Source: Pollenia angustigena
Taxonomy: Eukaryota; Arthropoda; Insecta; Diptera; Polleniidae
Direction: 5' to 3'
Assembly: GCA_930367215.1 (NCBI GenBank)
Contig: OV884057.1
Coordinates: forward strand, 262,154,339 to 262,218,338
DNA: 64,000 nucleotides
In this document: piece after piece, positions 57,227 through 64,000 of the stretch
Layout: the number at the start of each line of letters is the position of its first letter
Position numbering within the stretch: the stretch's first letter is position 1
Program-made: the position numbers and the translations under genes
Notes under the pieces: generated by a model
The model's database searches: none
Told to the model about the DNA's origin: nothing
What the model saw: the letters and a program-made list of their open reading frames with translations, nothing else

Positions 57227-59115
57227 GAACTTAATAACGCAAAAACACGCAGCGCCAAAGTAACCCTACGAATGCAGCATACTGCCCTAGATCGTGAAGT
57301 AAAGCGTAGTGCTCGTAGGGACAAACGCGTTTGGACAGATAGTATTGCTACAGAAGCTCAAGCTGCTGCTGAAACCAACCGTAGCAGCGATTTATATAGA
57401 CTTGTCAAAAAACTGACACACACATCTACTTCAGTCCCAAAAAAGCCTATTAAGGACAACTCAGGTATACTTATTACTTCTAAGGATGAACAGCCTGAAC
57501 TCTGGGCTGAACATTACTCTGATATGCTTTCATCACGGCCACAAAATGATCTAACAATATGTAATTGCCCATCCCACGATACACAATTAGATATCAGTAC
57601 CACTACTCCCCTAATCTCCGAGATCGCAGATGCCATTAAATCGTTAAAAAGCAACAAAAGCCCTGGAAGTGACAACATCTCCCCAGAGCTCCTTAAGGCA
57701 AATCTTGTTTTACCAATTATTGAAGAAATCTGGCAATCAGAAATAATACCGGAAGAGCTTAAGGAAGGTATTATAATAAAAATACCAAAAAAGGGGATTT
57801 AACGAATAGGAACAACTGGCGAGGGATCACATTACTCAGCATGGTCAACAAAGTGTTAGCTCACATTATAACTAAGAGAATTTCAGTTAATTTAATGCCA
57901 ACACTAAGAAAACAACAAGCTGGCTTTCGTCCGAATATGTCATGTATTGACCACATAAATGCACTAAGGATAATCGTGGAACAATCTGTTGAATTTAGGT
58001 CTCCCCTGTATCTAGTGTTTATTGACTTTGAGAAGGCATTCGACACTCTTGCTCATAACGTTATATGGAAGGCACTTGAATGTAAAGGAGTACCAGGGAA
58101 ATTGATTCAGCTAATAAAGAGTCTATACGCGGGGTCAAGCTGCCGCATTTTACATGATGGTAAACTCTCCCGAAAAATCGAGATTGGTACAGGAGTCCGC
58201 CAAGGATGCGTTATGTCACCATTACTCTTCAATATCATGCTAGATATTGTCATGAGTCACGCCATGGTGGAAAATTGCGGAATTTTATGGGGACTCCAAG
58301 AACGATTGGAGGACCTCGAGTATGCAGATGACATTTGCCTTCTATCCCACAGTTACACCGACATGTCTATTAAGTTACAAAAGTTATCAGAAATATCAGC
58401 GAAAGCCGGACTAAAAATTAACATCAATAAAACAAAGGTTATGAGAATTCGTTCTGGAAACACAAATCCCTTTCTGATAAATAATGAAGTTCTGGAGGAG
58501 GTAGATTCATTCTGCTATCTTGGCGCCTACTTAACCAATACCGGCGGCTCCAGTGCAGACATCTCTAGCCGAATAAAAAAAGCTACCCAATCATTTGGAC
58601 AGCTCAGCAGAGTATGGAAATCGTCTGCGATTTCCCGCCGTGTTAAAATAAACATTTTCAACTCCAACGTGAAATCTACACTGCTGTATGGCTGTGAGCC
58701 CTGGAATGCAAGTGTTAAGGACATCCAATCACTTCAAGTGTTCGTAAATAGGTGTCTTCGCAGAATTCTAAGAATTTTTTGGCCGCAGACCATCTCAAAT
58801 CAAAACCTGTGGAACGAAACACACCAAACAGCAATATCCACAGAGATTCGAAAAAGAAAGTGGAATTGGATTGGACACACCATCCGCAAAGAACCATTAA
58901 ACATCGCAAGAAATGATATTGAATGGAACCCGCAGGGAAGCCGCAGACAGGGTCGACCAGCTCACACATGGCGGAGGCAAATCCATAACGAAGCCAGAAA
59001 AATGCAAAGAACGTGGAATGAAGTGAAAACTATTGCGATGGATAGATCCGAATGGAGAACATTTGTTGAGGCCCTATGCTCCTTATAGGAACGACGGGAA
59101 TATATACATATATAT
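57227..59115 (+). mobile_element. RTE-like LINE, 5'-truncated, with 12-bp target duplication
   Basis: The insertion is bounded by ATTTGGTCTGCG at 57215-57226 and 59116-59127. It starts inside the linker before the RT domain and ends shortly after the stop codon with a TATATACATATATAT tail, typical of RTE-type LINEs, which end in microsatellites rather than poly(A). Confidence 0.8.
57229..59088 (+). pseudogene. RTE-like reverse transcriptase with a single frameshift
   Basis: This is the RT half of an endonuclease-reverse transcriptase polyprotein. The N-terminal part reads through KSPGSDNISPELLK and IPEELKEGIIIKIPKKG. One base is apparently lost in the A/G run near 57786-57796, after which the frame continues as DLTNRNNWRGITLLS. 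RT motifs follow: A FIDFEKAFDTL (about 58018-58050), B GTGVRQGCVMSPLLFN (about 58188-58235) and C YADD (about 58321-58332). The C-terminal part has YLGAYLTNTGGSSADISSRI, a KWNWIGHTIRKE box, GRPAHTWRR and a final EALCSL. All catalytic Asp residues are present. The endonuclease domain is missing by truncation. A fragment at 33446-33562 and a 3' end at 49865 belong to the same family. Confidence 0.85.
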
Positions 59116-59327
59116 ATTTGGTCTGCGCAAAAACCAGATGTTTATTCCTAAAAGATGTCAAAAGTTGTTCACATTTTCTTATACATGTACATTTTTGTTT
59201 ACGTTGAATGTTGTATGTAGTAGTAATATAAATTGAGTTAGCTAAATTGTGTATATGTGAACAGAAAGATAATTATGTCAATTAACCAAATATTGACTCA
59301 ATAAAAAAGGTATATCTGAACACGGTA

Positions 59328-61540
59328 TAAGATTGAACCAATCTCAAAATGCGCTTGATTCAAATATTATAAAGTTGATTATCCCGTGCTTGAAAAAACC
59401 AGATTAGAAATAAAAAATTATTATGATTGATTTACTCCCGTATTACACCTTACAGAATGACAAAAAGCCAACATCATGCCCGATATGGTTTTTACTTTAG
59501 AAATATTATGTACATATTTAACCAAAAATATAAACTAAATGAGAAGCAAGAGTTCAAATTTACTTTTTAACCCTTCGTGGTACACATTAGTCTGGCCACA
59601 CCTTTTTCAATGTTTATAGAAAATCAAAACATGCGTAAGCCGGAGGGTTGAACACAACGAAAAGTTTGATCTTCTTTTTACTTGTTTTAAGAATTTTATA
59701 CTTATTTCAAGAAATTTGAAAGTAATCCCATTTAGGATTATTTTGAGTACGTTTTAGTGTTCTTCGAACTTGAATTTTTGAGTACGACTCGTACTTAAAG
59801 TAATCATAAAAAACTTGATATATCCCGAGTGTTTTTCTTTCTCTGTAATTCTTAACTAATAATTACAACTACATAATTCTTAACTAAAGTTACTTTCCTA
59901 ACAATATTTATGATAATAATTGCAATTGATCACTACGATGTGATTACGATTATGATAATACGGCGTGATTAATTGCGATTGCGATTAAAACTTTATTCTA
60001 GTATTTGTAGAAATATTTTAAATAAATGCAAAAATTATTTTTTACCAGATTTTACAAAGCTTTTCGTCGACCAACTACAAATTAAAATTTAAATAACTTT
60101 GGTACTGCGCTCATTTTTAAATCGATGGCGAATCGATTTTAAGATTAAGAATAAAAAAAAACAAGAAAAACGCAATTAAAATTAAATGAATTATCCATAC
60201 GGATATACATTATAATAAATTTTTCAGTCAAAAAATTTGAAATTGAACATAAACCCGGAAATTGAAAAAAAGGAACTAACATTATTTTATGTTTTGCTCA
60301 TAGGCAAAGTGTGTTATTTTGGGTTACTTCGCTTGAATACTTCTACGCTAAGAAAGCTTTAATGATGTGAAACTATTTTTTTCTCCCACTGTGCATTCAT
60401 AAAGTCCAGTTTTTAAGAATTAAAATCTTTTTAAGGTTGTACTGCTTTTATGTGTGATGGTAGTTATATTGTCGTTCATTTAAACTTAATAAACATGTTG
60501 CAAATAATACCTAAGCATCATAAAGTTGTGGCTTTTAATTTGCTCTTAACCGCTGCCAGTAAACGCATTAATTCTTTTCAAATCAAGAAGAAAAACCAGA
60601 AGAAGAGACGACCTTGAACATGTTTTTTTTTTCTTTAAATGCATCCTCGAAAGTGTTTTCCCGTTTCCTTTTTTTTTTTTGTTGTTTGTGCGTATAATTA
60701 TGATTACTACGAGTTCTTTAATTTTTTTCTTCCTCTCTTTGCATTCAAATATAATGAACTGTCAAAGAAACCATTTAGTTGGCTGTAAAAATGTTGTCAA
60801 AGTAACAATGTTGTCGATTATATTGCCACTTTTATCGCCAACAAATGTGAAAAACATTGACAACAAAGAGTTGAGCAACAAACAGAACATCGACAGTGAT
60901 GATTAAGATTTGAATTAGTGAGGAAATGAGAAGAAACGCCCATTCAGTCAATGATGAAATATGAAATACATCATCATAATCATCACATGTTGCATTTGTT
61001 CTTTCAAATGTTGCTTTTTGTTTGCGTCACATCGTTTCGAAGAATTATGATTTGTTTTCATTTGTTTTTAATGTTCGTCGTTTTAGGTGGTTTTTGATAA
61101 AAGAAATCCCGAACATTTTTATTGGCAACAAATAGAGGTCACAAAATGTTGCACACGAAATTGCCAATTTTTCTTAGAATCTCTTTTATTTGAATTTAAT
61201 ATAAGCGATGAGTTGGACTGTGTTTCACTATTTCAAAAAAAAAAAAAAAATGTACAAAAGCAGAAAATGTAGTTTTGGGATTTTTTAACAACATTATTTC
61301 AATTTAGCTGCATCAATTTAGAAATAATCACTAATTCGTAGATTTATGTATTCAAAAAGAAAAATGTTTAATCTTAACGTCTAAAGTAGTCATCTCATTT
61401 GCATCAAAATCATACAGACGAATAAAATACTTGGCTCTACGAGCTACATATTAAAGTTTTTCCATCCATATCATTGTCGCATTTATTAGTAATTTAAACA
61501 AAATAACAATTCGTGAAACTTTTTTTTATTCATCTCAGAC
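59328..61540. other. Non-coding; one copy of the shared element core near 59480
   Basis: 'catgcccgatatggttttta...attatgtacatatttaacc' at 59477-59525 resembles the core of copies A and B at 36-40 kb, so a decayed member probably lies here. No gene is recognised. Confidence 0.4.
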
Positions 61541-62640
61541 CCCATAAAGTATATATATTCTAGGTCCTTGAGTAATTCTTAGTCGATTTAGCCATGTCCG
61601 TCTGTCTGTCCGTCTGTTGAAAACACGCTCACTTCCGAAAAACTCAAAAGAAATAAAAAAACTTGGTGTCGGTTCAGTAGGATCAGAGCTATGAATCAAA
61701 ATGTGGAACCACCAAAAAATGATAATTTTGTTACAAAAGCTTACATAAATGGTGGAATAATGCACAGAATTATATAAGATTTTGCAAAAGTTCGTTTTAT
61801 TGAATGGAAATGACGCTGTGAAATTTCATGAAGATCCGTCCGTAATTTACCCTAGGCCCCATAAAGGCCCTACTCCATGAGATCAGTATATTACGCCTAA
61901 AACCATAATAAACAATGCAATCATAACAAAATTTGCCTCGTCACAGATTTATAGGACTATAAACAACACTGTACAGTTACGTGAAGATCGGTCCATAATT
62001 TACCCTAGGCCCTAGTACGCCTAAAACCATAATTAATAATGCTATCATAACAAAAACTGGCTCGTCACAGTTTTATAGAACTAGAAAGAACACTTTGACG
62101 TTTCGTGAAGATCGGTCCATAATTTACCCAAGGCCCCATATAAACCCTACTCCCGGAAAACAGCTTAGTGCGTCTAAAACGATAAAAAATAATGCTATCA
62201 TAACAAAATTTGGTACATCACAGTTTTATAGAACTAGAAATAACATTGTAAAATTTAATAAAGATCGGTCTGTAATTTACCCTGGGCCACCTATAAACCC
62301 TACTCCCGGAAAACAGCTTAGTGCGCCTAAAACGATAAAAAATAATGCTATTATAACAAAATTTGGTACATCACAGTTTTTTTGAACAAGAAATAAGACT
62401 ATAAAATTTTGTGAAGAGCGGTCCATAATTTTCCATATGCCCCATATAAAACCTACTACCGGAAAACATTTTAGTACGCCACAGTTTTATAGGACTTGAA
62501 ATGACACTGTGAAATTTGGTGAAGATCGGTCCATAATTTACCATAGGCCCCATATAAAGCCCACTCTGGTAAAATAATTAAACACGCCTAAAACCGTAGC
62601 AGATATAGATATTGCGGCAAACTTTCTTCCAGCTTAGCTT
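61541..62640. repeat. Dispersed fly repeat with a tandem array of about 153-bp units
   Basis: It begins 'ccataaagtatatatattct', 'gatttagccatgtccgtctg' and 'gaaaacacgctcacttccga', wording common in higher-dipteran dispersed repeats. From about 61825 it repeats 'gaagatcggtccataattta' blocks (near 61834, 61986, 62109, 62263, 62416 and 62521). The best-preserved spacing is 153 bp, a multiple of three, so an open frame spans two units (62095-62385). That frame is probably a by-product. Confidence 0.6.
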
Positions 62641-63735
62641 CATATGGCCAATGGCCAGAAAAAATGTTATGCAATTTTGTGTATATCACATTTTGTGTAT
62701 ATCCATAATTTACCTTAGATGCCATTTTAGCAGCCTGCTGAAATTTACTGCAAACGCTTAAACTAATTGCAGCGCTGTATTGAAATGTATGTTTTTTAAT
62801 ACAAGAAATCACTTTACAGAATTGGTTGATTGGTTCATAGCTTACCATGGCTTCAATATAAATTGTCCTCCGTAAAATCATTTAAGTTCGGCTTAAAATA
62901 TTACGAACCATGATATTTTACTCAAGCTATTTAAAATTGCTAAAAAAAAAAGCATTAAAATTTCTGATTGTCGGCCAATAATTTAATATAGGTTTAAACC
63001 GCAACCTATTTTAATGCAGAATAATAATAAATAGACATCATACAGACATTACTCCTAAAACATTCGAACTGTCGGTGGGCACAGCCGAACATCGCACTCT
63101 AACTTGTTTGTTAATAAAATCGCTAATTTTGACCAAAATATTCCAAAATTTAGTGTGGAGATTTGTGTTGATGCAAACATGAAAATGTCAATTTTTAATT
63201 ATTGGTTAGTTAGAGTCTTTTGCGTTTTCGATAACGATATACATATATTTTTGATAAAATTTAATAAAGAAAATTTCAAACTAAAATGAACACCCCCGTG
63301 TTACACATTTTACTTTAGGTATTTGTTGAACAATGAAGTAAATTGTATGCCATCAAAATTATTTATTATCATTTTTGACTGGCTCGGAAGCTATTTACTA
63401 ATGAGAAGTGGAAAGGAGGCAGTGTGTTAAAAGTTGTGCGAGATTCTCCTTTAATTTTCTCATACTTAGAAAAAGGAGAAGTGAAAAGAAATCATCCAAC
63501 TAAGTTTCGGGATGCTGTGGCCATAATTTAAATAGGCGCCAATAACGTTGCCTTTTGTCAAGTTTTCCCTTTGTTTTTTGTAAATTTTTTGAAAGTTATA
63601 TAAAGTTTTTTCAAGTTTTTTAAATATATAGAATTTGAAATTTGCAGTAAATTAAATGAAAATGTTAAGTGATGTTTTTGGGCGATTAAACGATCAACTA
63701 TTAGTTGCTTGTGGCCATGTTTTTGGGTGAAGTCC
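62641..63735. other. Non-coding
   Basis: No gene or clear element is recognised. Confidence 0.4.
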
Positions 63736-64000
63736 TGGAGGCTTATTCTGAATTGCGATGCGAAAATGCATAAATGCGAACAATTGCTATTCTGTATTAC
63801 GATATTCGCAAAGTTTTTTTTTAATCGCATTTCAAATGCGAAAAGGTGACAAGTCGGTCTTCTACATTGCGAAAACAAATGTCAAATTCGCAAAATTTAT
63901 TCGACAACAAAATAGCATTCGCAAAGTACAAACATGTTAGTGAAAGATAATATTTATTTATTCATCATATATTTATTATTTAATTCAGGGCAGCAAGCAA
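63736..64000. mobile_element. Possible element running off the window edge
   Basis: 'cttattctgaattgcgatgc' and 'gctattctgtattacgatat' with repeated 'attcgcaaa' words suggest subterminal repeats of a DNA element whose other end is outside or unrecognised. Confidence 0.3.

Larger units (their letters stand above)
56990..59325. mobile_element. TA-flanked MITE interrupted by a LINE
   Basis: CCGTGTTCAGATAT at 56990 is inverted at 59312-59325 (ATATCTGAACACGG), with TA on both sides (56988-56989 and 59326-59327). Removing the LINE (57227-59115) and one target copy leaves an element of about 435 bp. Confidence 0.75.

Noticed and set aside
1..64000. CRISPR arrays, bacterial operons, prophage
   Set aside because: The window is eukaryotic in every respect; no regular short repeats with unique spacers and no prokaryotic gene structure.

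Overview
The window looks like gene-poor, AT-rich, repeat-dense DNA from a higher dipteran fly. A calyptrate fly is my best guess. The reasons are a Penelope-like retroelement, non-LTR retrotransposons of insect type, many small terminal-inverted-repeat (TIR) elements, and dispersed repeats with the 'gtccgtctgtctgtcc' and 'cggtccataatttaccc' wording that I associate with calyptrate genomes. I see no complete host protein-coding gene, rRNA or functional tRNA. Most of the interpretable sequence is mobile DNA, often nested two or three deep; the rest is AT-rich non-coding sequence that could be intergenic or intronic.

Layout. 1-2.6 kb: non-coding with one foldback element. 2.57-4.49 kb: a CACAG-terminal TIR element that contains a 0.9-kb insert carrying an open exon-like piece of a site-1 protease (S1P/MBTPS1-type subtilase) gene; an empty copy of the same element lies inverted at 14.17-15.16 kb. 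4.9-11.3 kb: two hAT-like elements with 8-bp target duplications, a tRNA-derived SINE, and small TIR elements. 9.36-9.59 kb (minus strand) and 16.44-16.63 kb (plus strand): two copies of a repeat carrying a well-formed hammerhead ribozyme; the second lies about 300 nt downstream of an unassigned, stop-interrupted ORF. 11.96-13.54 kb: a dead non-LTR retrotransposon. 18.8-21.5 kb: a TAA-flanked Harbinger-like element with another element nested in it. 22.2-26.8 kb: MITEs (one with a 9-bp target duplication), foldbacks, a hAT element and a perfect 186-bp-arm palindrome. 28.5-31.8 kb: a TA-flanked element with tandem repeats, then a hAT-like element containing a Helitron. 36-41 kb: a cluster of TIR and foldback elements, several sharing a conserved core of about 55 bp. 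43.0-44.5 kb: a 5'-truncated Penelope-like element with intact RT and GIY-YIG domains and a hammerhead-like 3' motif. 46.8-49.8 kb: a TTAA-flanked element with three further elements inside. 51.2 kb: a second long palindrome. 53.4-54.0 kb: a pogo-type MITE. 57.0-59.3 kb: a TA-flanked MITE split by an RTE-like LINE with a 12-bp target duplication. 61.5-62.6 kb: a dispersed repeat with a tandem array of roughly 153-bp units.

The genes do not form a pathway; the biology is that of transposable elements. The observations most worth following are the captured S1P exon, the paired hammerhead ribozymes with an unassigned ORF upstream, the shared core of the CAC-terminal elements, and the two near-perfect palindromes. 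Family names rest on motif recognition and target-site duplications read by eye; no searches were run.
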